Shown in pieces: positions 44,412 to 53,345 of a stretch of DNA of 64,000 bases. Source of the DNA: Sphingobacterium bambusae (GTDB lineage Bacteria; Bacteroidota; Bacteroidia; Sphingobacteriales; Sphingobacteriaceae); NCBI RefSeq assembly GCF_033955345.1, contig NZ_CP138332.1:3906001-3970000 (forward strand), read 5' to 3'. Made by a program: the position numbers and the translations under genes. Position 1 is the first letter of the stretch, and the number at the start of each line of letters is the position of its first letter. A model generated the notes under the pieces. The model searched no databases. It had not been told where the DNA came from and saw only the letters and a list, made by a program, of their open reading frames with translations.

Positions 44412-45710
44412 TTATTTCATGCTGATCTTGGCAAAGCCCGATACGGCTCCACCCTCGCTGACATCGAAAAGTTTTGTAGCGCTATTGTTGCTTTGGTTGT
44501 ACTCATAGTATCCATTGGTGCCGCTATTTTGCGTTGAGGCTCGCAATAGAATTTTACCATCGACTTCGGTAACAGCATAAGCTGCACCAGGATTATTACC
44601 CGTAGGGATGCCGGTAATTTCTGCAAAAGTCTTTGAAGCGACATCTACGCTGTAATACTTCCAAATATCGGCTGAATTGATATTGCCGTTTGGACCTCCC
44701 GTTAGACTTGCCGTGTTCAGGGTTAGGATTAATTTGCCATTATGGGCGAAGACGTTCACAAATTTACCATTATCCTCGGCTCTAAAGTCTGAAAATTTCA
44801 ACTCCCAGCTTGTGTCGATGACCGTTTCGCTAGCTTTGATGCGCACGATCTTGGATTTTCCACCGAGCCCTTGAGGGCTTACCCCCTGGGTCACGATATA
44901 GAGGTCGCCGTTGCTGTCGAAATCATACATTTGGTTTTCGTTGATGTAGGCGATACTTCCCGTGCCTTCAATGGAGATCGTTTTTTCGTAGGCACCCGTC
45001 GCGACATCGATCACGGCAATATCGATATTGGAATAAAAGTCGTCGAAGAAACCAGCTTGCGTGGTAGCTACTTTGCCGTAACCGATATTGGCAAACAACT
45101 TTCCATTTTTGATGGCCAAAAATTTCTGACCTATAGCTCTAAAAACAATGCCGCTTTCGTTGGCGCCGCGCAGGTTGACCTGTGTGGCAAAATCCAATGA
45201 TCCGGTATTGCTCATGGTTGTAGGATTAAATTTCTGAATTTTTAAAGGCTCTGCCGCATCCCAATAGAAGCCCGTGGTTTCGTTATGGATGACGAAGTTT
45301 CCTGTTCCATAGCGCTTTGCTGCTTCGGTGGGGTTCTTGGAGGTAATAAACTGCCCTGAGGTTACCGTGCCATCAGCAGCAACAGAGAGTTTTTCTATGC
45401 CTTGCGTAGCGTCGGCACTGCGAAACATCTTGAATATCCAGTTCCCATATACACGCCAGCCTGCCGCACCGCGGTTGGCGACCAGTGATTTTCCACCGAC
45501 AACATTGCTTATGCTGCCGCTGGGGAACGCATCAAACGTACTCACGTAACCGCCGCCATATTGCTGCGTCCTATCGGAGACCGTCATCAATACATATTTG
45601 CTGCTATTTTCTTCCGTAGGAGGCGTCGGATTGTCGTCGCTGCTGCACCCCGCAAATAGGGCGCTTAAACTGATGATTCCAAGGATAGTATAAAATCTTG
45701 TTTTCTTCAT
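44412..45710 (-). CDS. DUF4374 lipoprotein
   Basis: The lipobox LFAGC (Cys22) is followed by SSDDNPTPP, an acidic stretch compatible with surface export. The mature ~410 residues look like a beta-propeller: repeated strands such as YVLMTVSDRTQQYGGGYVS, NFVIHNETTGFYWD, FDSNGDLYIVTQGVS and ILLRASTQNSGTNGYYEY. The family is DUF4374 by recall; its genes commonly accompany TonB receptors for iron complexes, and a ligand-binding surface role is inferred. It begins 1 nt after the receptor stop (TGAtATG), so translation is coupled. Confidence 0.85.
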   Translation of the reverse strand: MKKTRFYTILGIISLSALFAGCSSDDNPTPPTEENSSKYVLMTVSDRTQQYGGGYVSTFDAFPSGSISNVVGGKSLVANRGAAGWRVYGNWIFKMFRSADATQGIEKLSVAADGTVTSGQFITSKNPTEAAKRYGTGNFVIHNETTGFYWDAAEPLKIQKFNPTTMSNTGSLDFATQVNLRGANESGIVFRAIGQKFLAIKNGKLFANIGYGKVATTQAGFFDDFYSNIDIAVIDVATGAYEKTISIEGTGSIAYINENQMYDFDSNGDLYIVTQGVSPQGLGGKSKIVRIKASETVIDTSWELKFSDFRAEDNGKFVNVFAHNGKLILTLNTASLTGGPNGNINSADIWKYYSVDVASKTFAEITGIPTGNNPGAAYAVTEVDGKILLRASTQNSGTNGYYEYNQSNNSATKLFDVSEGGAVSGFAKISMK

Positions 45711-45711
45711 A

Positions 45712-48117
45712 TCATTGATTTTTTATGGATTTAATGTGGTATGTTAATTTTAAATGGAAACTACGGCCAGGACGCTGGATTTTGTAGTAATCATAGAGCT
45801 TGGCATTCATGATATTCTTCACTTCCGCACCCAAAATGAGATTTGTGGCGGGAAATACATAATTGAACCCCGCACTCCATAAGCTTTGGTCGGGCACGAG
45901 ATCTTTGATCGGCACACGGGAGTCTCCAAATATGCCCAAGAAGCCCTGTGGCTCTTGATCCTTTGGTATTGGTACGAGGTAAAACTCGCGGATGAAGTTG
46001 TAGTTGATATAGGGTTTTAGAACATCCCGTTGGGTGAAGACATGGTGAAAGGTACCAGTAGCGCCAAGGTTGGCAAAGAAGTAGGGCGTATTGCGTTGCC
46101 GCGTGCCCTCTGTCCATTGGTATATCGCCGATCCAACATCGGTCATCCTGTTGTCTTGCCAGGTCATGTTTCCATTGACCTCTACATTCTTCAAGAGCTG
46201 ATAGGTTAAGTCCATGTCGAATCCATAACCGCGGATGCTATCCAAGTTTTGATACTGCGCAAAGGGCGACTGTATAGGCACCAGCATAATCATTCCAGAA
46301 GTCTTGCGGTAGAAGGCGCCAAATTCGGCGGCCATCTTATTTCGCGCATAGCGGTATCCCAAATTCACATTGAGGCTGCGCTCCGGTTTGAGATTGAAAT
46401 TTGGGGCACGGGTGTCGTTGTTTCCGAATAGTTCTTCTGCAATAGGCAGGCGGTTTGTTAATTCGGCAGAAGCGCGAATAAAACTGTATGCATTGATCTG
46501 GTATTTCAACGCGTTGCCGATTCCCCAGTTGTTATCACTCGCCTTGGTAAATTTACTGATGTCGGTATCATTGGACAGGAAGGCATTGATGCCTTCCGAG
46601 GTGAAGCTGAAATGCTTAACAAACAATTGGTTGCTCAACCTGCTGTCCAACCATTTTGATTCCCAAGATAAGCCGACAATGGTTTTTTCATAGCTCGCTC
46701 TTCTACTCAGGATGTCTACGTCGGTGCCTGCAAAACGAAATCCATAAGGGTCACTACCTATTCTGCTATTTCTGTTGTAAACAATATTCGCCTCGAGTTG
46801 ATTCCTTTCATTAATCGCGTAACCTATGTTTGTTCGCGATAGGATATTGGTAAAGTCGATATCGGAAAGGGAAGGGGTAGGCGTTTCACCAACCTGATCG
46901 CCTGCTCTGGGGATAAAGTTGCCATACCAATCGTAGGTGCCCCGGACGGTGTCGGTGCGGTTTCGCTGCGTATAGCTATACGAGACAAACTGGTCAAGCC
47001 TAAGTTTCTCGTCAAAGAATGATTTCCGATAGCGCAATGCAGGCACTACACCTTTGTTCTGCAATGTCGCTGCCCCATACGGATTGGTCATCAATGCCGG
47101 ATGTTGCGACTCGCGGTCGATACCATAGGCCGCCACAGAAAAACGAAGTTCATCTGCCCAGCGCTTATTTCTTAGACCGAAGTAGAGCTCGGCAAATCCG
47201 TGTTTATAAGCATTATGAAACAAAGGTACCGTAACGGTGTCGTAATTGGCGTTTGCGTTGGTGACCTCTACATCAGCCTTGTAGTTGTTGTCGGAATAGT
47301 TGTAAAAGGCATCAAGACCAATAAACTTTTGGTTCTTCTTGTCGCTGCTGTAGAAAGATAGGTTTGCAATATGCGTATTGAAGGATGCTATTTCATAAGA
47401 TGCGTTGAGCTGTGTGCCGGCATGTTGGGATGTGACCAGATTAACGGCACCACCGAGGGCATCGCCTCCCAAGGAAACAGGTACGACACCTTTGTAAACT
47501 TCCACACGGTTCAATAGATTCAATGGAACGTTGTTAATACCATAGCCGCCGCCGAGGTAGTCTAGTGGTATCCCGTCTCGGAAGTACTGTACCGAGCTTC
47601 CCTGAAAGCCATTGATTGACACATCTACGGCGTTGCCTAGACCGCCACTTTGCCGAATACGAATACCCGCCGATCGGTTCATCAGCTCGGCCAAGGTAGC
47701 CGGTTGCTGCGCCACCGCACGCGTGTCGATCACGATGGCACGGATGGGCTGTTCCTTCACCTGCTGGGTAGCGGATTTCCCGATGACACTGACCTCGTCG
47801 ATAAGCCTATCCGCTGGTTCCAGATCAATGCTTAGCTGCTGCTCTTGACCGGTAACCTGAATGGTGTCGCTAAATGTTTTAAATCCTACCGCCGTGGCAA
47901 CGAGGATGTACTCGCCATGCCGAACATCTGAAAAATAAAATGCACCGCTTTCATCGGTCTGGCTAGACTGTAAGCCTAAAACAATGGTTACGCCCGGTAT
48001 CGCAGTACCCTTTCCACGCACCTGCCCGCTGACGGTCGATCCTGTTTGCGAAAAGGTAGTTTGTCCAGTTAAAGTAAATAGTAATAAAAGCGCGATGCTT
48101 AAAATGTTAATGCGCAT
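45712..48117 (-). CDS. TonB-dependent receptor of the siderophore locus
   Basis: The start is the ATG at 48117 (MRINILSIALLLLFTLTGQ, signal ending TTFSQ); the frame to 48159 adds a basic leader overlapping the -7 element. It has a carboxypeptidase-regulatory-like domain (VSGQVRGKGTAIPGVTIV), the TonB-box area DEVSVIGKSATQQ, a plug with LAELMNRSAGIRIRQSGGLG and VEVYKGVVPVSLGGDALGGAVNLV, and a barrel ending FHLKLTYHI. Role: TonB-driven uptake of an iron complex. The ligand is suggested by the divergent esterase, CeuBCDE-type importer and siderophore-interacting protein, pointing to a catecholate siderophore. About 800 residues. Confidence 0.92.
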   Translation of the reverse strand: MRINILSIALLLLFTLTGQTTFSQTGSTVSGQVRGKGTAIPGVTIVLGLQSSQTDESGAFYFSDVRHGEYILVATAVGFKTFSDTIQVTGQEQQLSIDLEPADRLIDEVSVIGKSATQQVKEQPIRAIVIDTRAVAQQPATLAELMNRSAGIRIRQSGGLGNAVDVSINGFQGSSVQYFRDGIPLDYLGGGYGINNVPLNLLNRVEVYKGVVPVSLGGDALGGAVNLVTSQHAGTQLNASYEIASFNTHIANLSFYSSDKKNQKFIGLDAFYNYSDNNYKADVEVTNANANYDTVTVPLFHNAYKHGFAELYFGLRNKRWADELRFSVAAYGIDRESQHPALMTNPYGAATLQNKGVVPALRYRKSFFDEKLRLDQFVSYSYTQRNRTDTVRGTYDWYGNFIPRAGDQVGETPTPSLSDIDFTNILSRTNIGYAINERNQLEANIVYNRNSRIGSDPYGFRFAGTDVDILSRRASYEKTIVGLSWESKWLDSRLSNQLFVKHFSFTSEGINAFLSNDTDISKFTKASDNNWGIGNALKYQINAYSFIRASAELTNRLPIAEELFGNNDTRAPNFNLKPERSLNVNLGYRYARNKMAAEFGAFYRKTSGMIMLVPIQSPFAQYQNLDSIRGYGFDMDLTYQLLKNVEVNGNMTWQDNRMTDVGSAIYQWTEGTRQRNTPYFFANLGATGTFHHVFTQRDVLKPYINYNFIREFYLVPIPKDQEPQGFLGIFGDSRVPIKDLVPDQSLWSAGFNYVFPATNLILGAEVKNIMNAKLYDYYKIQRPGRSFHLKLTYHIKSIKNQ

Positions 48118-48156
48118 GGTCAAGATTCTTATTCGGTTTTGCTTCAAAACTGCTTG

Positions 48157-48220
48157 CAAAGATAATCTTATTTAGATTAAATTTAATTAATTCTTGTAAT
48201 TTGTTTAGAATCTATCTAAA
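48157..48220. promoter_or_regulatory. divergent siderophore promoter with two Fur-like boxes
   Basis: On the minus strand TATCTTTG (48157-48164) is a perfect -7 element for the receptor gene. Box A (48168-48190) contains TTATTTAGATTAAATTTAAT and overlaps its spacer. Box B (48204-48220) is a perfect dyad TTTAGA, five bases, TCTAAA, close to the esterase start. Such AT-rich TTTAGA dyads resemble Fur boxes I recall from Bacteroidota, so iron repression of both directions is likely. Confidence 0.6.
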
Positions 48221-48238
48221 TTAGTGCCGCGCTAGCGA

Positions 48239-49411
48239 ATGGATGTCAAGCATTCGGGCGCCAATCAAACAATGAATCAGAACGACAGGCATCAGGTACG
48301 TATAGAGGTTATCAACAATTGCGACAGCTTTATTGGTGAGCGCTGTTACCTGACCGGTAGTTTCAACAACTGGGTGGCTGATGATCATTTGATCGGTGAG
48401 TTGCCGGCGAAAGGCGAAGCGTTTAGCACCATCATTCGCGACGTGCGTCCGGGTGAACTGGAGCTGAAAATCAACCGCGGAAGTTGGGATAAACTGCAAT
48501 CTACCCCAGAAGGAAAGTTGCCTTTGCCTTTTAGTTTTCAGGTTAATCACGACTTGGAAATTTCGTTAACCATCGATGCTTGGCGAGATGAATTTCCGAG
48601 TTCTACAGCAAGCGCACAGGTGAAGCTATTGGATGAAAATTTCTACTTTCCTCATCTAGATTGCTACCGGAAGGTATGGATTTACTTGCCGAAAAGCTAT
48701 GCAGAAGGCGATCGTTCTTACCCAGTATTATACATGCACGATGGGCAGCATCTTTTTGACGAGGCTACTTCGGTAGGACGTGCCGGACCGGTGGAATGGA
48801 TGGTGGACGAGACGATTGATGCCCACGAAGGGCAGGTGTTGGTGGTTGCTGTCGATCATGCGCCGACCTACGCTGAACGGGAAACTGAATTTTTGATGCA
48901 TCCGAAACCCGAAGTGCCCGTTGTAAAAGGAGAGGCCTACCTGAAAGATATTGTTTCCGTCTTGAAACCTTACGTCGATAAACACTACCGTACAAAATCC
49001 GATCGCGACCATACGGCCATGGTAGGAAGTTCGATCGGCGGTTTGCTGAGTCTATATGCTGCGCTAAGCTACCCGGAAACCTTCGGTACCTTGGGAATCT
49101 TTTCTCCTTCAATATGGATGGATCGTACGGCGCTCTATCAGATCAGTCAAGAACGTTTGGAACGATCTAAAGCGGCATTTAAGGGGATGGACTTTTACCT
49201 CTATGTTGGTGGCCGTGAAAAACGGATGGATAGCCGGGGTAAGCACGGGAATATGTCGCGCGACTTACAGGAATACGCTGATTTCTTAAAGGAACATGCC
49301 ACGATAGCTATGGAGTTGGATATTGATCCGCATGGGAAACACGGCGCACAGGCTTGGCAACAGGCCTTTTCACGCTTTTACCTGTTTTGGCAGGAAAAGA
49401 TTAATAATTAG
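48239..49411 (+). CDS. Fes/IroE-like alpha/beta-hydrolase esterase
   Basis: Residues ~18-115 form a starch-binding-like beta-sandwich (RCYLTGSFNNWVADDH), common at the front of Bacteroidota esterases. Residues ~125-390 are an esterase D-type hydrolase: YRKVWIYLPKSYAEGDRSYPVLYMHDGQHLFDE, the nucleophile Ser265 in GSSIGG, and a C-terminal His in DPHGKHGAQAW. No signal peptide is seen, so it should act in the cytoplasm. Reaction: ester hydrolysis; in this locus, cleavage of a trilactone or other ester siderophore to release iron is the best inference. ATGs at 48239 and 48272 are both possible starts; the second leaves more room after box B. YncE follows after 25 nt. Confidence 0.82.
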   Translation: MDVKHSGANQTMNQNDRHQVRIEVINNCDSFIGERCYLTGSFNNWVADDHLIGELPAKGEAFSTIIRDVRPGELELKINRGSWDKLQSTPEGKLPLPFSFQVNHDLEISLTIDAWRDEFPSSTASAQVKLLDENFYFPHLDCYRKVWIYLPKSYAEGDRSYPVLYMHDGQHLFDEATSVGRAGPVEWMVDETIDAHEGQVLVVAVDHAPTYAERETEFLMHPKPEVPVVKGEAYLKDIVSVLKPYVDKHYRTKSDRDHTAMVGSSIGGLLSLYAALSYPETFGTLGIFSPSIWMDRTALYQISQERLERSKAAFKGMDFYLYVGGREKRMDSRGKHGNMSRDLQEYADFLKEHATIAMELDIDPHGKHGAQAWQQAFSRFYLFWQEKINN

Positions 49412-49436
49412 CATTTTTTACTAATAATATAACAAT

Positions 49437-50483
49437 ATGCGTATGTTCAATCCAAATTTTGAAAAAAAGAATAGCCTTAAAATGATACTGGCCATCACGG
49501 CAATGGGCCTACCATTCATGCATGCTTCGGCGCAGCAGGTAGATAAATCATCACCAGCAGGGAAAGGCGTGTACGAGTCTGCCTTCAACGCGAAGGATGG
49601 ACATGTATACGTAACAAGTGCAGGCTCTAGGAACGTTCCCGGAGGCGCTTTGTACAAAATCAATCCAGCGGATCTTTCGGTAGTAGACAGCATCTCGCTG
49701 AAGGAGAATCCTCCTTATGGCATTGCTATAAACAGCAAAACACAAGTGGCTTACACCACCAACACCCGTACGAATTCAGTAAGCGCTGTTGATTTGAAAA
49801 CAGGGAAGGTTTTGGCAACTATCAATAGTGGTGCGGAGAAATCACACACGCGTGAGGTCTTGGTAGATGAAGACAATAACTTGGTGTACGTGACCGATGT
49901 GGGCGATCCGAGCAGCATTTGGGTAATCGATGGAAAAACAAATACCTTCTCGCACCTTATTCCTGATTTGGGGAAAACAGCAACCGGTATGGCCTTCGCG
50001 AAATCTAAAGATAAATTGTATGTGACCGTTATGGGAACCAACTCTATTGCGGTGATCAACACAAAGACTCGTAAGATCGAGAAATCATTCGCTTCGGGTG
50101 GCGAAGCACCTATCAATATTGCGAGCGATGGCAAACGTCTTTTCGTGACCAACCAAAAATCAGGAACGGTGACGGTGTTGGATACGGAGGGGAACTTGCT
50201 TAAAAGTATTGAAACCGGCGCTGGTGCCATCGGCTTAGCCTATGACGGTGTTAAGAATCGCATCTACTCGGCCAATCGCGGAACGGGAACAACGACCGTC
50301 ATCGATGCAAAAACTTATGCCGTGTTAGCTGATTTGCAAACGGGATCTGCACCCAATCACGTGCGGGTAGACCCTAAATCGGGAGTAGCCTATGTGGTCA
50401 ATAAAACAAAAGGTGGCCGTCCAGTAGAAGGACAGGCACCAGTGGTGGATACCAATGGTGACACCATCACTAAAATTAATTAA
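49437..50483 (+). CDS. YncE-like seven-bladed beta-propeller protein
   Basis: The signal peptide ends HASAQ (about residue 33). The mature protein shows regularly spaced propeller strands typical of YncE/YVTN repeats: VYVTSAGSRNVPGGALYKIN, VAYTTNTRTNSVSAVDLKTG, LVYVTDVGDPSSIWVIDGKT, LYVTVMGTNSIAVINTKTR, LFVTNQKSGTVTVLDTEG, RIYSANRGTGTTTVIDAKT and AYVVNK. Length 348 residues. In E. coli yncE is iron-repressed and sits next to a TonB-receptor gene; its exact role is unknown. Here it lies between the esterase and the siderophore ABC genes and is probably part of that system. Confidence 0.88.
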   Translation: MRMFNPNFEKKNSLKMILAITAMGLPFMHASAQQVDKSSPAGKGVYESAFNAKDGHVYVTSAGSRNVPGGALYKINPADLSVVDSISLKENPPYGIAINSKTQVAYTTNTRTNSVSAVDLKTGKVLATINSGAEKSHTREVLVDEDNNLVYVTDVGDPSSIWVIDGKTNTFSHLIPDLGKTATGMAFAKSKDKLYVTVMGTNSIAVINTKTRKIEKSFASGGEAPINIASDGKRLFVTNQKSGTVTVLDTEGNLLKSIETGAGAIGLAYDGVKNRIYSANRGTGTTTVIDAKTYAVLADLQTGSAPNHVRVDPKSGVAYVVNKTKGGRPVEGQAPVVDTNGDTITKIN

Positions 50484-50512
50484 TAATCCGTTAGTGTAAT
50501 CTGGAGTTGTTT

Positions 50513-50548
50513 CTGGGCGGAAACAGTATGCCCTGTTTCCGTTCCCAG
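50513..50548 (+). other. large hairpin between yncE-like and ABC genes
   Basis: A 14-bp stem with a 2-nt bulge (50513-50526 with 50533-50548) and a 6-nt loop starts 30 nt after the YncE stop. No T-tract follows, so it may be an mRNA processing or stabilising structure that separates expression of the two gene groups. Confidence 0.55.
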
Positions 50549-50613
50549 GACGGCTTCCCTACCTCGGTTCTTCTGGAAGCTTCATCTACGATGACGTTTT
50601 GTGAAGAGTTAGC

Positions 50614-50634
50614 TTGAGCAAGAGAGGTGCTCAA
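50614..50634 (+). other. second hairpin upstream of the siderophore permease gene
   Basis: TTGAGCA (50614-50620), a 7-nt purine-rich loop AGAGAGG, and TGCTCAA (50628-50634). The loop is Shine-Dalgarno-like, but no good start codon follows it. The structure lies 40 nt before the permease start. Confidence 0.45.
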
Positions 50635-50673
50635 TGGTAGGATGGGAACACAAACGTCTAGGAAGAGATAATT

Positions 50674-51636
50674 TTGAATAGTTATAGAAGTCGTATCGGT
50701 ATACCGTTAATCGCTGTGTGCAGCATCCTGCTATTAGCGTGGATTTCGTTGTTTACAGGTGTTAAGGATATTCGATTTTCCGAGCTTTACACCGATAGTG
50801 AAAAACTGCTGTTTTTTGTCATCAGCCGCATACCACGAACCCTATCCTTGGTTTTGGTGGGAGCGGGAATGAGCGTTGCGGGTTTTGTCATGCAACAGCT
50901 TTCCCAAAACAAATTTGTTTCGCCTACTACTTCGGGGGCGTTGGAAGCCGCAAAAATGGGTATTCTCTTTTCCCTGATTTTTGTGCCACAGGCATCCTTA
51001 ACGCTGCGTATGGTTTTCGCGTTGGTCTTCACCTTTTTGTCGGCATTTCTCTTTATCCTTTTTGTGGGAAAATTGCGAATGCGAAGCACCGTTTTCATTC
51101 CGCTGGTAGGGTTGATGTTTGGGAGTATTCTAAGTGCGATAGCTACCTTTTTCGCCTATCGCTACGGTATTGTACAAAATACACAAGAATGGCTGCTGGG
51201 CGATTTTTCATCGGTAATACAGGGTCAGTATGAGACCGTTTACGTTATTCTACCGGCTGTGCTGTTGATCTATATTTATGCAGAGCGGTTTACTATTGCT
51301 GGTATGGGCGAAAGCTTTGCCAAGAACCTGGGATTATCCTACAATAGCATTGTGCAGATCGGCCTATTTGCGGTTTCCTTAGTGGTGAGTGCTTCGGTTG
51401 TTACCGTGGGCGCTATCCCTTTCGTGGGCTTAATTATTCCTAATTTGGTAAGTATCTTCGTGGGCGATAACCTTAGAAAAGCCTTGCCCTTGACCGCTTT
51501 TATTGGGGCTGCTTTCCTGTTGAGTTGTGACATCGTTGGTAGGCTAATCGTGTTTCCCTACGAAGTACCTATCGGCATGACTGTAGGCATCATTGGAAGC
51601 ATCGTATTCTTGGTGATGATCTTAAGGAAGAAGTAG
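50674..51636 (+). CDS. FecCD-type siderophore permease, CeuB/YclN-like
   Basis: The start is a TTG (50674), chosen because GGAAGAGA precedes it at normal distance and no ATG is near. It is a 320-residue, multi-helix protein with SRIPRTLSLVLVGAGMSVAG, MQQLSQNKFVSPTTSGALEAAKMG, AKNLGLSYNSIVQIGL (coupling region) and VGAIPFVGLIIPNLVS, and the end PYEVPIGMTVGIIGSIVF. These favour the CeuB/YclN half of a heterodimeric importer. Role: inner-membrane passage of a ferric siderophore. The stop is directly followed by the ATG of the second permease. Confidence 0.88.
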   Translation: MNSYRSRIGIPLIAVCSILLLAWISLFTGVKDIRFSELYTDSEKLLFFVISRIPRTLSLVLVGAGMSVAGFVMQQLSQNKFVSPTTSGALEAAKMGILFSLIFVPQASLTLRMVFALVFTFLSAFLFILFVGKLRMRSTVFIPLVGLMFGSILSAIATFFAYRYGIVQNTQEWLLGDFSSVIQGQYETVYVILPAVLLIYIYAERFTIAGMGESFAKNLGLSYNSIVQIGLFAVSLVVSASVVTVGAIPFVGLIIPNLVSIFVGDNLRKALPLTAFIGAAFLLSCDIVGRLIVFPYEVPIGMTVGIIGSIVFLVMILRKK

Positions 51637-52590
51637 ATGAAGATGTACTATAAATTTCTGATGATCCTATTGCTGCTATTCGTCGTGGCAGGTCTGTTTA
51701 TGTTCTACGACGTTGGTGCGAACAGCAATTATGTACTCAGCAAGCGCGGCATTCGTTTGGCGAGTATGTTGGTGGTGGGGATTAGTGTTGCCTTTTCATC
51801 TGTCATCTTTCAGACCTTGACGAACAATCGTATTCTAACCCCTTCCATTATGGGGTATGAAGCGATTTTTATTCTTTTCCAAACTATCATTGTCTTTCTT
51901 TACGGCGATAAGGCATTTAAAGTGATTTCCCAGCAGGAAAACTTTTTTTATGCGGTGTTGCTGATGTTGGTCTTCTCGGTCGTCATGTATTTGCTGATGT
52001 TCGGCAAGCAGAAGCGCGGTATGTTTTACCTGTTACTGACGGGCATGGTTATGGGAACTTTGTTCCAGACCTTGAGCCAATTTATGCATGTGCTGATCGA
52101 TCCAAACGAGTTTTCGATTGTGCAGAACTTTATGTTCGTGTCCTTTGCGAAAATGAATACCAAGTTGCTGAGTATGGCCAGCATAACCATGCTGCTCACA
52201 ATTGTGTATGCGCTTTATCATGCCAGGTATTTGGACGTAATTGCGTTGGGAAGGGAGCATGCTATCAATCTAGGGCTGGATTACAATAAACTGGTTCGTC
52301 GCTTTATGTTGGTCATTTCCTTGCTTGTGTCTGTATCTACTGCGCTGGTCGGGCCCATCACGTTTTTGGGGATATTGGTAACCAACCTGACCTACGAACT
52401 ATTCACTACAAGAAAACATCGATGGATGCTATGGATTTGCAGTGTTATTGCTTGTCTTTGCTTAGTGTTAGGGCAATTTCTCGTGGAACACGTCCTTCGT
52501 TTTTCTACGACGGTCAGCATTGTTATTAACTTTATTGGAGGTGTATACTTTATGTATTTAATATGGATATCGCGGAAAAAAGTAAGCTAA
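51637..52590 (+). CDS. FecCD-type siderophore permease, CeuC/YclO-like
   Basis: Length 317 residues, many membrane helices. Motifs: RGIRLASMLVVGISVAFSSVIFQTLTNNRILTPSIMGYEAIF, LGREHAINLGLDYNKLVRRF (coupling loop) and VGPITFLGILVTNLTYELF. It lacks the canonical ending of FepD-like proteins, as expected for the second subunit of the CeuBC/YclNO pair. It starts without any gap after the first permease, and its last 28 nt overlap the ATPase gene. Both subunits are expected to be needed for one channel. Confidence 0.88.
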   Translation: MKMYYKFLMILLLLFVVAGLFMFYDVGANSNYVLSKRGIRLASMLVVGISVAFSSVIFQTLTNNRILTPSIMGYEAIFILFQTIIVFLYGDKAFKVISQQENFFYAVLLMLVFSVVMYLLMFGKQKRGMFYLLLTGMVMGTLFQTLSQFMHVLIDPNEFSIVQNFMFVSFAKMNTKLLSMASITMLLTIVYALYHARYLDVIALGREHAINLGLDYNKLVRRFMLVISLLVSVSTALVGPITFLGILVTNLTYELFTTRKHRWMLWICSVIACLCLVLGQFLVEHVLRFSTTVSIVINFIGGVYFMYLIWISRKKVS

Positions 52591-53345
52591 GTTTTGAACA
52601 TATTGAAAAGCGATATGGGAAGAAAGCTGTTTTGAAAGGACTTTCCGGACAGATTCCCAATCGAAAGATCACATCCCTCATTGGGCCAAATGGAGCGGGA
52701 AAAAGTACGCTGCTATCCATCATCAGCCGACTGTTGAAGCAGGATGGTGGAGATGTTTTTTTTGTTGACAAGCTGCTGCATGCCTACAAGGGTGATGAGC
52801 TTGCTACGCAATTGTCCATTCTGAAACAGTCTAACCACCTCGATTTGAAGTTGACCGTGCGCGACTTGGTTTCCTTCGGCCGTTTCCCTTATTGTAAAGG
52901 GCGCTTGAAAGATGAAGACTGGGCAAAGGTGGATGAGGCCTTGGCCTTCTCGGCATTGACGGATCTGCAGCACGCGTATATTGATGAGTTAAGTGGTGGT
53001 CAACGACAGCGAGCCTTTATAGCCATGATCATTGCCCAAGATACCGAGTTTATCCTGCTCGACGAACCATTAAATAACCTGGATATGAAACATGCTGTGC
53101 ATGTGATGAAAACCTTGCGCCGGTTAGTGGATGAACTGGGAAAGACCGTTATCATCGTGATCCATGAAATCAATTTTGCGGCGCAGTATTCGGATCATAT
53201 CATTGCGTTAAGGGACGGCGAGATTCGCTATGACGATTGCACCGATAAGGTGATCCAAGCCCCCATACTACACGAAATTTTCGATATCGACTTTGATATC
53301 GTGGAGCGAAACAATAAAAAAATATGTAATTACTTTAATTTATAA
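52563..53345 (+). CDS. siderophore ABC importer ATPase, CeuD/YclP/FepC-like
   Basis: Length 260 residues. Walker A GPNGAGKST, Q-loop in LSILKQSNHLDLKLTVRDLVSFGRFPY, signature LSGGQRQRAFIAM, Walker B FILLDEPLNNLDMKH and H-loop VIHEINFAAQ are all present. The FGRFPY segment is typical of ferric-siderophore ATPases. Unlike the heme ATPase at 31371 it carries no extra domain. It overlaps the second permease gene by 28 nt and its stop abuts the binding-protein start, so the four subunits are translationally coupled. Confidence 0.93.
   Translation: MDIAEKSKLSFEHIEKRYGKKAVLKGLSGQIPNRKITSLIGPNGAGKSTLLSIISRLLKQDGGDVFFVDKLLHAYKGDELATQLSILKQSNHLDLKLTVRDLVSFGRFPYCKGRLKDEDWAKVDEALAFSALTDLQHAYIDELSGGQRQRAFIAMIIAQDTEFILLDEPLNNLDMKHAVHVMKTLRRLVDELGKTVIIVIHEINFAAQYSDHIIALRDGEIRYDDCTDKVIQAPILHEIFDIDFDIVERNNKKICNYFNL

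Noticed and set aside
45712-48117. Vitamin B12 receptor
   Set aside because: No cobalamin riboswitch or B12 transport genes; the neighbouring esterase and siderophore importer point to iron.
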